A stretch of 64,000 nucleotides of DNA, taken from positions 112,874-176,873 of the forward strand of contig JAHDKT010000042.1 in the NCBI GenBank assembly GCA_018436725.1, given 5' to 3'. Below the pieces are notes generated by a model that searched no databases, was not told the origin of the DNA, and saw nothing but the letters and a program-made list of their open reading frames with translations. This document shows, piece by piece, positions 8,426 to 17,079 of this stretch (position 1 is the stretch's first letter; every line of letters begins with the position of its first letter). The DNA is from Synergistaceae bacterium. Its GTDB lineage: Bacteria; Synergistota; Synergistia; Synergistales; Aminobacteriaceae. The translations under genes and the position numbers were made by a program.

Positions 8426-9205
8426 GTGGAGGAGCACCGCGGAGAACTCGCCGAATTCCGAGCCGAGATAGACGGTTTCTCCGGACCGTTCGATCTGCTC
8501 TGTTGGCTCGTAGAAAGCCGGGAGCTGGAAGCCGCCAGTATTTCCGTCGGGCAGGTCGTCAGGATTTACGGGGCATATCTGGCAAACACGAACAAGGTTT
8601 CCGTCTCGGTAGTTTCAGATTTTTTGCTGATGGCGGCGTCGCTTGTCCTGAACAAGATCAGGGCGCTTTTTCCGGGGCGTGAAACGCTCGACAGCGGCGA
8701 TGACACGGATTCCGAAAGCGGAGAGGATGTTCTTGAAAGGCTTTCGAGATACCGTCCCTACAGATTCGCAGCGCGCGCTCTTACCGCTTTGAAAGAGAAG
8801 AGGGACGGTTTTTTTTTCCGAAGGGTATCCGATGAAGAAGAAAGGGAACCTTCACTGGATCTTGGCGATTTGTATGCATTGTGCCGTCTTTGGTGGAACT
8901 TAAGGGAATCGAAACGGCGGAGCGCGGCGAGTTCTTCGGCGACGTATCTTCTCTACGAGGAGGACGAATGGAGCGGCGTTCCATCTTCGCTCCCTGAAGA
9001 GGAACAAATTGAGCGAAAGATCTCCGAGATACTCTCAGAACTGACTGCCGGGAGAACGCTTCGCCTTTCGATCCTCCTCCGTTCCAACCGTGCGATGTCG
9101 AATTTTGTCGTCACGCTTCTCGCCATCCTTGAAATGAGCAGGATGGGCCGAATCAGGATAACGCAGGAGGCACTGTTCGATGATGTCGTCATTATCCCGC
9201 TCTGA
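8426..9205 (+). CDS. scpA: Segregation and condensation protein A
   Basis: ScpA is the kleisin that bridges SMC heads in bacterial condensin. The N-terminal FSGPFDLLCWLVE motif (about residues 18-30), the helix with LLMAASLVLNKIRALFP and the C-terminal winged helix (VVTLLAILEMSRMGRIRITQ) are characteristic. GTG start two bases after trpS; scpB overlaps its end by 26 bases, which implies coupled translation and stoichiometric production of the two subunits. Confidence 0.94.
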   Translation: MEEHRGELAEFRAEIDGFSGPFDLLCWLVESRELEAASISVGQVVRIYGAYLANTNKVSVSVVSDFLLMAASLVLNKIRALFPGRETLDSGDDTDSESGEDVLERLSRYRPYRFAARALTALKEKRDGFFFRRVSDEEEREPSLDLGDLYALCRLWWNLRESKRRSAASSSATYLLYEEDEWSGVPSSLPEEEQIERKISEILSELTAGRTLRLSILLRSNRAMSNFVVTLLAILEMSRMGRIRITQEALFDDVVIIPL

Positions 9206-9788
9206 AACGCTTTCGGATATTGCGAGGAGCATCGAGGCCGTCCTTTTCGTCGCATCCGTCCCCGTTTCGGTGGACGAGCTTGCCGAACTGTTATCCGTCG
9301 CCCCTTCCGTCGTCAGAGCGGAGCTACAGGACCTTCGCCTTTTTCTGCTCAAGCATGGACACGGCATAGCAGTCATCGAGTCGTCTGGAGGATGGCGAAT
9401 GGCGTCGGCGGAGGAGGTTGCGGACATCGTCGGCCGTTTTCGCGACACTGCGGCGACGCAGAAAATTCGTCTCAGCAAAGCCGCAGTGGAGACGTTGGCT
9501 GTCATCGCCTATAATCAGCCTGTAACACGCGCTGAAGTCGAAGAGATTCGGGGTGTACGATGCGAAAGGGTCATCGAAACGCTTCTCTCTCACGCTATGA
9601 TCCGTATAGCGGGACGGAGAAAAAGCACGGGTTCTCCGCTGCTTTACCGTACGACGGAGCGTTTTCTCGAGACGTTCGGTGTCCTCTCCATTTCGGAGCT
9701 GCCCACACTGGAAGAACTTGACGAACTGGCGCCGCCCGACGAACCGAAACTTGTTCCCGCGGAGGAGGAAACTTTCGATCCCGAGTGA
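9180..9788 (+). CDS. scpB: Segregation and condensation protein B
   Basis: ScpB dimerises through tandem winged-helix domains and binds ScpA in the SMC complex. Diagnostic segments are IEAVLFVASVPVS near residue 18 and LSKAAVETLAVIAYNQPVTR near 95-115, followed by IRGVR and TGRP-like GSPLLYRTTERFLE. The 202-residue length is typical. The ATG at 9180 has GCAGGAGG nine bases upstream, inside the end of scpA. Confidence 0.95.
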   Translation: MMSSLSRSETLSDIARSIEAVLFVASVPVSVDELAELLSVAPSVVRAELQDLRLFLLKHGHGIAVIESSGGWRMASAEEVADIVGRFRDTAATQKIRLSKAAVETLAVIAYNQPVTRAEVEEIRGVRCERVIETLLSHAMIRIAGRRKSTGSPLLYRTTERFLETFGVLSISELPTLEELDELAPPDEPKLVPAEEETFDPE

Positions 9789-9825
9789 TTTGCTTCTATT
9801 TTATTAACCGAGGGAGAATCGAGCT

Positions 9826-10554
9826 GTGGAAAGCGCAACGCGACTGAACAGATTTCTTGCGATGTGCGGCTTAGGCGCACGCCGAAAAGTAGAAGAAATA
9901 ATTGCTGCCGGCCGTGTACGCATCAACGGCAAGGTCGTGCTTCTTCCCGGATACCGCGTCGAGCCGGAAATGGATGTGCGCGTCGACGGCGAGATCGTCC
10001 GTCCGCAGGAAAACCGCTACCTTGTAATGAACAAGCCCGCCGGGGTTGTCTGCGCTGTGGCGGATGCGCACGACCCGACCGTGCTGGGGCTGCTCCCGCA
10101 GGAGTACCGGCAGATACGGCTTTTCCCGGTAGGACGCCTCGACAAAGAGAGTCAGGGACTGCTGCTCCTTACCAATGACGGCGAGTTCGCTCAGGAGATG
10201 CTACACCCGTCGAAGCGTATCCTCCGGGGGTATGAAGCTCTCCTTGACCACGCCATTAGTCGAAAAGAAGTGAAGACTTGGATGGCGGGCATGATGCTCG
10301 ACGGTCGCCTGATCAAGCCCGTCAATGTCCTGCTGCTCGACAAGGAGCCGCACGGTCGATGGGTCTCCGTTGTCCTCGCGGAGGGAATAAAACGAGAAGT
10401 GCGTCGCATGGCCGCAGAAATCGGGTGCGAAGTGGTCGTGCTAGTTCGCAAAAGAATTGGTAAAATGGAGCTGAAAAATCTACAGCAGGGGCAATTTCTC
10501 GAGATGTCCCGAGGATCGCTGTGGAATGCAATCCGATCCGGAGGGGTTGTCTGA
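9826..10554 (+). CDS. rluB: 23S rRNA pseudouridine synthase (RluB/RsuA family)
   Basis: An N-terminal S4 RNA-binding domain (residues 5-65) precedes the pseudouridine synthase domain, with catalytic Asp in GRLDKESQGLLLLTNDG near residues 103-119 and the C-terminal IKREVRRMAAEIG. This is the RsuA/RluB/RluE branch; the RluB role (position 2605 of 23S rRNA) is inferred from the common scpB-rluB neighbourhood. GTG start with GGGAG nine bases before it. Confidence 0.9.
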   Translation: MESATRLNRFLAMCGLGARRKVEEIIAAGRVRINGKVVLLPGYRVEPEMDVRVDGEIVRPQENRYLVMNKPAGVVCAVADAHDPTVLGLLPQEYRQIRLFPVGRLDKESQGLLLLTNDGEFAQEMLHPSKRILRGYEALLDHAISRKEVKTWMAGMMLDGRLIKPVNVLLLDKEPHGRWVSVVLAEGIKREVRRMAAEIGCEVVVLVRKRIGKMELKNLQQGQFLEMSRGSLWNAIRSGGVV

Positions 10555-10575
10555 TGGTATGGAGGAGGGCGGAAG

Positions 10576-11466
10576 ATGGAAGGAATCGACGAACGATCCC
10601 GAGAACTGATCAAAACACGCATTCTCGGTAAGATAAAGGAAATTCGCTCGTTCCCGCAATTCGTAGTGGAAACTTTGCGAAAGCTGAACGACCCCGACAG
10701 CAGCGCGCAGGATGTTGCCGCAAGCCTCTCGAGGGACGAGGGGCTGGTGATACGAACGCTCAAGCTAGCCAATTCCGCAGCGTACGGCATATCGCGCGAT
10801 ATTTCCAGCGTTGCCGAGGCGATCGCGCTCCTCGGGTACAAGAACATCAGCAGTATCGTCCTTGCAGCTTCTGTCTACTCCGTCATGGACAAACCTCTCG
10901 CAGGGTACGCCCTGGACAGGGGCATGTTGTGGCGGCACTCTTTGACCGTCGCCTACTCGGCCAGGTATATTTCGCAGCTCACGAAAAAAGGTTTGCCGGA
11001 AGAAGCGTATGTCGGCGGTCTCCTCCACGATATCGGCAAGGTGGTGCTCAACGATTACGTACGGTTCGGATACGGGATAATCGTGAAGATGGTGGAGGAG
11101 CAGCAGATACCCTTCCTGGAAGCTGAAATACAAGTGCTCGGATTCGACCACGCAATGGTCGGCACCATGCTTGTGGAGAAATGGGGACTTCCCGAGCCGT
11201 ATAAATACGCCGTCGCTCATCATCATTCCCCGAACAGCCTGACCGAACCCAAACATCAGAATCTCGTCGATGTAGTGCATCTGGCGAACTCTCTCTGTCT
11301 GATGCTCGGCGTCGGTATCGGCGCCGACGGCCTTCAGAATTATCTTTACCCGGAGTCGTTGGAGCGTCTTGGGATTACCGATTATGAATCTCTTATGTCG
11401 GAACTCGTGGACTTCGTTGCCCAGGCCGAAACTGAACTCTCGGAGATGGAGGAAGCTTTCCAATGA
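10576..11466 (+). CDS. HDOD-domain signalling protein
   Basis: A 296-residue protein made of one HDOD domain. Visible features are SFPQFVVETLRKLNDP (18-aa helix), LKLANSAAYG near residue 62, and GGLLHDIGK near 148-156, which keeps the His-Asp pair. HDOD proteins act in signalling and stress responses, usually without proven hydrolase activity. Its stop overlaps the cmk start by four bases (ATGA), placing it at the head of a coupled housekeeping operon. No partner signalling domain is fused. Confidence 0.88.
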   Translation: MEGIDERSRELIKTRILGKIKEIRSFPQFVVETLRKLNDPDSSAQDVAASLSRDEGLVIRTLKLANSAAYGISRDISSVAEAIALLGYKNISSIVLAASVYSVMDKPLAGYALDRGMLWRHSLTVAYSARYISQLTKKGLPEEAYVGGLLHDIGKVVLNDYVRFGYGIIVKMVEEQQIPFLEAEIQVLGFDHAMVGTMLVEKWGLPEPYKYAVAHHHSPNSLTEPKHQNLVDVVHLANSLCLMLGVGIGADGLQNYLYPESLERLGITDYESLMSELVDFVAQAETELSEMEEAFQ

Positions 11467-12143
11467 GCGTTTCCTCTTTCGTCGTGGCTATCGACGGCCC
11501 GGCGGGAGCCGGAAAGAGCACCCTTGCAAAAAAAGTTGCCGATCGGCTCGGGATGCGCTATCTCGATACGGGCGCTTTGTATCGGGTCATGGCGTACTCC
11601 CTCCACGCCGACGGGATACTCCCTGAAGAAGGGACGGAAATAGAGAAAGCTCTCACAAACCTCTCCGTCCAAATCGTCGAAAACGGTCTTTTGCTCAACG
11701 GGAAAGATGTGGGAAAAGAAATCCGCTCCCCTCTGGTCGATTCCATCGTCTCCTCGTACGCCGCGCTCCCCGCGGTCCGGAAACACCTTCTCTCCCTCCA
11801 GCGCGAGCAGGGCCAAAAGGGGGCTCTTGTAGCGGACGGCAGGGACATGGGGACCGTTGTCTTTCCCGACGCCGCCGTGAAGATTTTTCTCACGGCATCC
11901 GACGAAATTCGTGCGAACCGCAGACTTCTTGAGCTGCGGGAACGCGGAGAGGCTGTTTCGTATGAAGAGGTTCTCCTGACAATTCGTGAACGCGACAAAA
12001 CCGACAGCGAGCGTTCGGCCGCTCCGCTCCGGAAAGCGGACGGGGCGATCGAGGTGAACACCGACGGGCTTACCATCGAAGATGCAGCGGAGCTGCTCGC
12101 AGCGATCATCTCCGAACGGAAAAGGAGCGTGGCCGGAAGATGA
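11463..12143 (+). CDS. cmk: Cytidylate kinase
   Basis: Phosphorylates CMP and dCMP. The P-loop IDGPAGAGKSTLAKK lies at about residues 10-24, followed by LDTGALYRVMA and the DGRDMGTVVFPDA motif near 120-132; the RERDKTDSERSAAPL lid is present. 226 residues, normal length. It overlaps both neighbours by four bases (ATGA), a sign of translational coupling. Confidence 0.96.
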   Translation: MSVSSFVVAIDGPAGAGKSTLAKKVADRLGMRYLDTGALYRVMAYSLHADGILPEEGTEIEKALTNLSVQIVENGLLLNGKDVGKEIRSPLVDSIVSSYAALPAVRKHLLSLQREQGQKGALVADGRDMGTVVFPDAAVKIFLTASDEIRANRRLLELRERGEAVSYEEVLLTIRERDKTDSERSAAPLRKADGAIEVNTDGLTIEDAAELLAAIISERKRSVAGR

Positions 12144-12793
12144 CGTATTTCAAGCGCGTGTTCTACTTTTTTGTTAAATGGTTTTTCTTCATCGCATTGA
12201 AGGTCTATAATCGCCTTTCCATCAGATGGACGACCCCGCTGCCTGACCGGAACGTTATCGTCGTTGCAAATCACACGAGCAACCTGGATCCGGTGATCTT
12301 GGGAGCGGTTTTCCCTCGGCGTCTTCGATATCTCGCGAAAGAGGAGCTTTTCAAACCGCTTCTCTTCGGCAGTATGGTCCGTGCACTTGGTTCCATTCCT
12401 GTAAGGAAGAGCGATAGCCAGAGTGCCGGAACAGCTCTCCGCACTTTTCTGAAGCTCCTTGAGAGCGGGGAAAATGTACTGCTTTTTCCTGAAGGGAGCC
12501 GTTCGCTCGATGGAAAACTCAAACCTCTTGAAGGCGGAGTGGCGCTCATCGCGCTTAAATCCGGCGCGCCTATCATCCCAGCATTCATATCGGGCGCCTT
12601 CGACGCGATGCCTCCGGGAAGCCGTTGGGTTAAGCCCCTTCATCTCTCCATCGTCTTCGGCGAGACTATCGACTCTTCAAAGTATATTCCGTTCGGCAAG
12701 GATGGGAGAGAAATGCTGCTCAAAGATCTCAACGACGTTTTCGTCTCTTTGAACGGCGCTGAGCTTCCCGAAAATCACCGGGATCATTCATGA
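12140..12793 (+). CDS. plsC: 1-acyl-sn-glycerol-3-phosphate acyltransferase (PlsC-like)
   Basis: A membrane-associated acyltransferase making phosphatidic acid from lysophosphatidate and an acyl donor. The catalytic NHTSNLDP (HX4D) is at about residues 44-51 and FPEGSRS near 116-122; an N-terminal hydrophobic segment (residues 5-22, rich in Phe) can anchor it to the membrane. It complements plsX at 31931, which feeds the preceding acylation step. Four-base overlaps link it to cmk and hflX. Confidence 0.92.
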   Translation: MTYFKRVFYFFVKWFFFIALKVYNRLSIRWTTPLPDRNVIVVANHTSNLDPVILGAVFPRRLRYLAKEELFKPLLFGSMVRALGSIPVRKSDSQSAGTALRTFLKLLESGENVLLFPEGSRSLDGKLKPLEGGVALIALKSGAPIIPAFISGAFDAMPPGSRWVKPLHLSIVFGETIDSSKYIPFGKDGREMLLKDLNDVFVSLNGAELPENHRDHS

Positions 12794-13893
12794 GAAAAGC
12801 GATTCTTGCTGCCATCGAACTGCCGAAGCAGGAGTTCGCTCCGGCGATTCTTCTCGAAGAGCTGACGCTTCTTCTGGAGAACCTTGACATTCAGACGGCC
12901 GGAACCGTAGTGCAGCGCAGAGAACGCCCGGACCCCGCGCTGCTTTTCGGGAAGGGGAAGGTGGATGAGGTCGCTCTTTTTTGCAGAGCAGCCGGAGCTG
13001 ATCTACTGGTATGTAACGAAAGCCTTACCCCGGGGCAGAAGAGCAATCTGCAAAAGACGGCGGGAGTGGAAGTCTGGGACCGCCCTTTCGTTATCATGAA
13101 AATCTTCGAGAAACGAGCACGAACCTCGGAAGCCAAGCTTCAGGTGGAAATGGCATTGTGCAAGTACGAGATACCGCACCTCAAGGGGTTGGGAGCGCAG
13201 ATGTCGCGTCTCGGAGGAGGCATAGGAACTCGCGGCCCGGGCGAGACGGAATTCGAACGGCACAGAAGAAAGCTCGAACGCAGAGTACGGGATATAGGCA
13301 GAAAACTGGAGACCATGAAACACAAGAGGACGCTTCAGCGAGACCGTCGCCGGAAAATGGAAATTCCCGTCGTTTCTCTTGTCGGCTACACAAACAGCGG
13401 AAAATCCTCGATTCTGAGAGCGCTGAGCGGCGACACTTCTCTTGTTGCGGAAAACCGGCTTTTCTCCACGCTGGACACATTCATGCGCAGAGTCGATCTC
13501 CCCTCGGGAAGAAGTATCCTCCTCTCCGACACGGTTGGTTTTATCAGAGAACTTCCTCCGGGGCTGGTGGCGGCATTCCGAACAACACTCGAGGAGATAG
13601 TGGCCTCGAATCTGCTCGCGGTGGTTCTGGATATCTCTTCGCCGGATGTCCAAGACGTACGGAACATAGTAGAACAAACCTTGCACGAAATAGGCGCAGG
13701 TGAGATACCTCGTCTTTTCGTCCTGAATAAGATAGATCTGATCTCACCGGATGTTTTGAGTGCGGTTGTTGACCGTCTGGGCATAGAAAGCTCGCAGCTG
13801 ATCGCAGCAAGCGCGCTGGAAAAACGGGGGTTCCCCGACCTGCTCGCATCTTTCGATCTTTTCCTTGAAAAAATGGAGGCTTCACAAAGATGA
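12790..13893 (+). CDS. hflX: Ribosome-associated GTPase HflX
   Basis: A 367-residue GTPase with the N-terminal HflX domain (LLFGKGKVDEV), the glycine-rich GAQMSRLGGGIGTRGPGETEFE-type linker (near 137-158) and a G domain with GYTNSGKSS, DTVGFIRELPP and NKID. HflX splits stalled 70S ribosomes. It sits in an unbroken run of four-base overlaps between plsC and yicC. Confidence 0.95.
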   Translation: MRKAILAAIELPKQEFAPAILLEELTLLLENLDIQTAGTVVQRRERPDPALLFGKGKVDEVALFCRAAGADLLVCNESLTPGQKSNLQKTAGVEVWDRPFVIMKIFEKRARTSEAKLQVEMALCKYEIPHLKGLGAQMSRLGGGIGTRGPGETEFERHRRKLERRVRDIGRKLETMKHKRTLQRDRRRKMEIPVVSLVGYTNSGKSSILRALSGDTSLVAENRLFSTLDTFMRRVDLPSGRSILLSDTVGFIRELPPGLVAAFRTTLEEIVASNLLAVVLDISSPDVQDVRNIVEQTLHEIGAGEIPRLFVLNKIDLISPDVLSAVVDRLGIESSQLIAASALEKRGFPDLLASFDLFLEKMEASQR

Positions 13894-14774
13894 TACGCAG
13901 TATGACCGGATTTACGCGCGAAACACGCGCTTTTGAATGGGGAACGCTCACCGTGGAACTTTCCTCGGTCAATCATAGATATCAGGAGATCTCCCCTCGT
14001 CTGCCCCGCGAAATGGCTTCTCTGGAGCCATTCATTACGGGAAGACTGAGGCAAGGTCTCGGGAGAGGAAAAATCCGCTGTTCCGTAGAGCTGCATTGGG
14101 CGCCGCAATATCGGACGGCAACCCTTGACACAACTGTGCTTTCAAATTATCATGCACAGCTTGCGGCTTTGGCGAAAAATCTGGGAACGGAGGACTTTCC
14201 TTCTTTGGCATCTCTCCTGTCGCTTCCCGGCGTTTTCGAATCTCCTTCCGCCCTTGCAGGTATCGAAGAAGAATTGAATTCAGGTCTTGAAACTCTCCTG
14301 GAACAATCCATAGAGCATCTTCAGGGCATGCGCGCCGTTGAAGGAACCAATCTGCTTCACGCTATGGAAGACTATCTGGCTTCGTTCGAAACTCTTGTGG
14401 ATTCCTTGGAAGCGGCATGGACGGAAAAACGCGATCAAGCCGCCGACGACATGCGGTCGCGAATTACGAACCTTCTCGAGGGGATGACGATGGAGATCGA
14501 TCAGAACCGGATAGCCCAGGAGATTGTCATTCTCTCCGACAAGTGGGATATTTCTGAGGAGTTTGTTCGTTCACGCAGCCATCTTCGCCAGTTCAAGGCC
14601 GTCCTGGGCGGAAAGACATCGGAAGGACGAAAACTCGATTTTCTGATTCAGGAAATGAACAGGGAAGTAAACACGATGGGCTCGAAAGTCGCCGATGCGG
14701 AACTCCGGTGGATGGTCGTCGAAGCGAAGTCGATCCTTGAGAAAATACGGGAACAAGTTCAAAACGTGGAGTGA
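13890..14774 (+). CDS. yicC: YicC-family endoribonuclease
   Basis: The start [11 protein letters not shown] is the hallmark of YicC/YloC, as are SVNHRYQE near residue 27 and the C-terminal [21 protein letters not shown]. Family members have been described as endoribonucleases. At 294 residues it is full length. The order yicC-remA-gmk-rpoZ-coaBC-priA is that of B. subtilis yloC-remA-gmk and following genes. Confidence 0.93.
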   Translation: MIRSMTGFTRETRAFEWGTLTVELSSVNHRYQEISPRLPREMASLEPFITGRLRQGLGRGKIRCSVELHWAPQYRTATLDTTVLSNYHAQLAALAKNLGTEDFPSLASLLSLPGVFESPSALAGIEEELNSGLETLLEQSIEHLQGMRAVEGTNLLHAMEDYLASFETLVDSLEAAWTEKRDQAADDMRSRITNLLEGMTMEIDQNRIAQEIVILSDKWDISEEFVRSRSHLRQFKAVLGGKTSEGRKLDFLIQEMNREVNTMGSKVADAELRWMVVEAKSILEKIREQVQNVE

Positions 14775-14781
14775 TGCGGTC

Positions 14782-15051
14782 ATGGCAGGAAGACTTGTTC
14801 ACATTGGATTTGGGAATATGCTTGTCTCCGAACGCATCGTCGCAATTGTACACCCCTCCTCCGCGCCGATAAAACGTCTTAAGGAGGAGGCAAGGGAGGA
14901 TGGGCGGCTTATCGATGCGACCCAGGGGAGAAAAACACGGGCTGTTCTGATTACCGACAGCAACCATGTCGTGCTTTCGGCGATTCAGCCCGAGACAATA
15001 GTCAACCGATACGAGGAAGAGGGCGACGATGAAAAAACAAACGAAGGGTAG
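14782..15051 (+). CDS. remA: RemA-like regulator (DUF370)
   Basis: An 89-residue protein with the DUF370 signature: [25 protein letters not shown] and [20 protein letters not shown], ending in LSAIQPETI. In B. subtilis RemA is a DNA-binding activator of matrix and osmoprotection genes. I place the start at the ATG at 14782 because the protein begins there in the family; the frame is open upstream but has no ribosome site. gmk starts 23 bases before its end. Confidence 0.9.
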   Translation: MAGRLVHIGFGNMLVSERIVAIVHPSSAPIKRLKEEAREDGRLIDATQGRKTRAVLITDSNHVVLSAIQPETIVNRYEEEGDDEKTNEG

Positions 15052-15628
15052 TCTTTTCGTCCTCTCCGGCCCCAGCGGGGCGGGTAAGGGTACGCTCAGA
15101 AAAAGAATGTTCCGGAGAATTTCAGGCATAAAATTCTCGATCTCGTGTACTACTCGTGAACCACGTGACGGAGAACGCGAAGGTATCGATTACAGATTTA
15201 TTTCAGCGGAGGATTTCCTCTCACGGCTCGAAAAAGACGACTTCCTTGAACACGCGGATGTCCACGGTCATTTCTACGGCACGTTACGCGACGATGTACT
15301 CGAGGTACTGGACTCCGGAGACGACATCCTTCTGGAAATCGACGTCCAGGGTGCGTTGCAGGTGCGGGACAAGATGCCGGAGAGCGTTCTTCTGTTCGTC
15401 GCCCCTCCGTCCTTTGAAGAACTTGAACAACGTCTTCGCGACAGAGGAACGGAGTCAGAGGAGCGCCTTCAAATTCGCCTTCGAAACGCTCGTTGGGAGA
15501 TGGAGAAGGCATCGCTTTACGATTATGTTATTATTAACGATGATCTTGAAAGAGCGGCGAACGAACTTGAAAGGATCATCATCGAGCATCGAAAGAACAG
15601 GGAGGCGCTGAGAAATGAAGTTTTATGA
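15029..15628 (+). CDS. gmk: Guanylate kinase
   Basis: Converts GMP to GDP with ATP. The P-loop is [12 protein letters not shown] (about residues 12-23), then [11 protein letters not shown] and GIDYRFIS for GMP binding, and LEIDVQGA. 199 residues, standard. It overlaps remA by 23 and rpoZ by 14 bases. Confidence 0.97.
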   Translation: MKKQTKGSLFVLSGPSGAGKGTLRKRMFRRISGIKFSISCTTREPRDGEREGIDYRFISAEDFLSRLEKDDFLEHADVHGHFYGTLRDDVLEVLDSGDDILLEIDVQGALQVRDKMPESVLLFVAPPSFEELEQRLRDRGTESEERLQIRLRNARWEMEKASLYDYVIINDDLERAANELERIIIEHRKNREALRNEVL

Positions 15629-15866
15629 TTTGGATTCTCTCGGAGAAAAACAGGGGATTGACAACAAATATATCCTTACAGCCGCCGTTGCGGCGAGAGC
15701 CCGCGCTCTCAGCGAACAAAAAGGACGAACTCTCGAAGAGGACAACGAAAAATTCATCTCGACCGCGCTGCAGGAGTTCGATCTTGGCGTTCGCTTCGCA
15801 GCGGGAGAGTCCGCCGGCGAAGTGACTCCCGCCGTGGTATCCAGCGATGGCCGAGTGGAAGAATAG
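15615..15866 (+). CDS. rpoZ: RNA polymerase omega subunit
   Basis: An 83-residue protein with the omega pattern: NKYILTAAVAARARAL matches the conserved N-terminal helix (normally ...NRFELVLLAAKRARQL), followed by an acidic region. Omega assists assembly of the beta-prime subunit. The gmk-rpoZ-coaBC context makes the call secure despite low sequence conservation. Confidence 0.85.
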   Translation: MKFYDLDSLGEKQGIDNKYILTAAVAARARALSEQKGRTLEEDNEKFISTALQEFDLGVRFAAGESAGEVTPAVVSSDGRVEE

Positions 15867-17067
15867 GAAACGGATAGTACTTGGCATAACGGGCGGTATT
15901 GCCGCCTACAAGGGGCCGGAAATTGTCCGTGCACTTGTAAAAGCGGGATGCGACGTCGAGGTAGTCCTTACCGAGGACGCTGAACGTTTTGTCAGTCCTA
16001 TGGTTCTTTCTACGCTTGCAGGGAAGCGAACCTGGCGTCAACAGGATTTCTTGTCCGAAGAATATGGATGGAAAATTCCCCACATAACGCTTGCAGATTG
16101 GGCGGATGTTGTCGTTGTTGCTCCCTGCACCGCAGAAACTCTTGCAAACATTGCTCAAGGACGCGGGAAAGAGCTTCTCGGTTCTCTCCTCCTGGCTACG
16201 CGGGCGCCGGTACTGCTCTGCCCCGCAATGAACGTGAACATGCTCGCCGATAGTTCTACTGCCGATAACCTACGGATTCTCAAGGAAAGAGGGTACACGA
16301 TACTCGATCCAGACTCGGGAGACTTGGCATGCGGTTATGAAGGGAAGGGGCGCCTCCCTTCTCCTGAAGTCATTCTTGAGGAGATGTGGCGTGCGGTCTG
16401 CCCCTTCAAAACGCTTGAAGGAAAGCATATCCTTGTTACTGCCGGTCCGACATGGGAGTTTCTCGATCCTGTTCGGTTTTTAAGCAATCCAAGCACAGGG
16501 AAGATGGGCGTTGCGGTGGCGCGCGCCGCATGGTACAGAGGAGCGTCCGTCACTTTGATTCTCGGTCCTGTACCGCTTTCCCGTCTTGCCGGTTTCGACG
16601 TGGTTCGGGTTGTTTCAGCCGAAGAAATGAAGGAGGCGGCGTTCGCGCACTCCGGGAAAATGGACTTCATAGTGAAAGCCGCCGCCGTCGGCGACTATCG
16701 CCCTGCGGAGTATTCAGGAGAGAAGATGAAACGAAGCGGTTCGGCAACTCTTCAGATTGAGCTTGCGCAGAATGTCGACATCGCGGCAGCTCTCGGTGAA
16801 CGGAAACATGACGGTCAGGTGCTTATCGGTTTCGCAGCGGAGAGTCATGATCTCCTTAAGAATGCTACCGAGAAAATACGCAAAAAAAACCTTGATTACA
16901 TCGTCGCGAACGATATAACGGCTCCCGAGTCCGGCTTCGGGACCGATACGAATACTGTTCGAATTTTAGGCGCCGACGGTTCCGCATCGGAGTTTTCAGG
17001 ATCAAAAGAAGACGTTGCAGAGGAAATCTGGAATATCGTTCTCTCTCATAAGCGTTCCTCCCGATAA
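15847..17067 (+). CDS. coaBC: Bifunctional phosphopantothenoylcysteine decarboxylase / synthetase
   Basis: CoaBC makes 4-phosphopantetheine in coenzyme A synthesis. The N-terminal flavin-dependent CoaC domain shows GITGGIAAYKGPEIVR, the active-site His in PHITLADWAD, and PAMNVNML (near residues 126-133). The CoaB domain starts near 186 (HILVTAGPTWEFLDPVRF) with the conserved AAVGDYRP and KIRKKNLDYIVAND. coaD (27297-27803) catalyses a later step of the same pathway. Overlaps rpoZ by 20 bases. Confidence 0.96.
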   Translation: MAEWKNRKRIVLGITGGIAAYKGPEIVRALVKAGCDVEVVLTEDAERFVSPMVLSTLAGKRTWRQQDFLSEEYGWKIPHITLADWADVVVVAPCTAETLANIAQGRGKELLGSLLLATRAPVLLCPAMNVNMLADSSTADNLRILKERGYTILDPDSGDLACGYEGKGRLPSPEVILEEMWRAVCPFKTLEGKHILVTAGPTWEFLDPVRFLSNPSTGKMGVAVARAAWYRGASVTLILGPVPLSRLAGFDVVRVVSAEEMKEAAFAHSGKMDFIVKAAAVGDYRPAEYSGEKMKRSGSATLQIELAQNVDIAAALGERKHDGQVLIGFAAESHDLLKNATEKIRKKNLDYIVANDITAPESGFGTDTNTVRILGADGSASEFSGSKEDVAEEIWNIVLSHKRSSR

Positions 17068-17079
17068 TGGAGAACCTCC

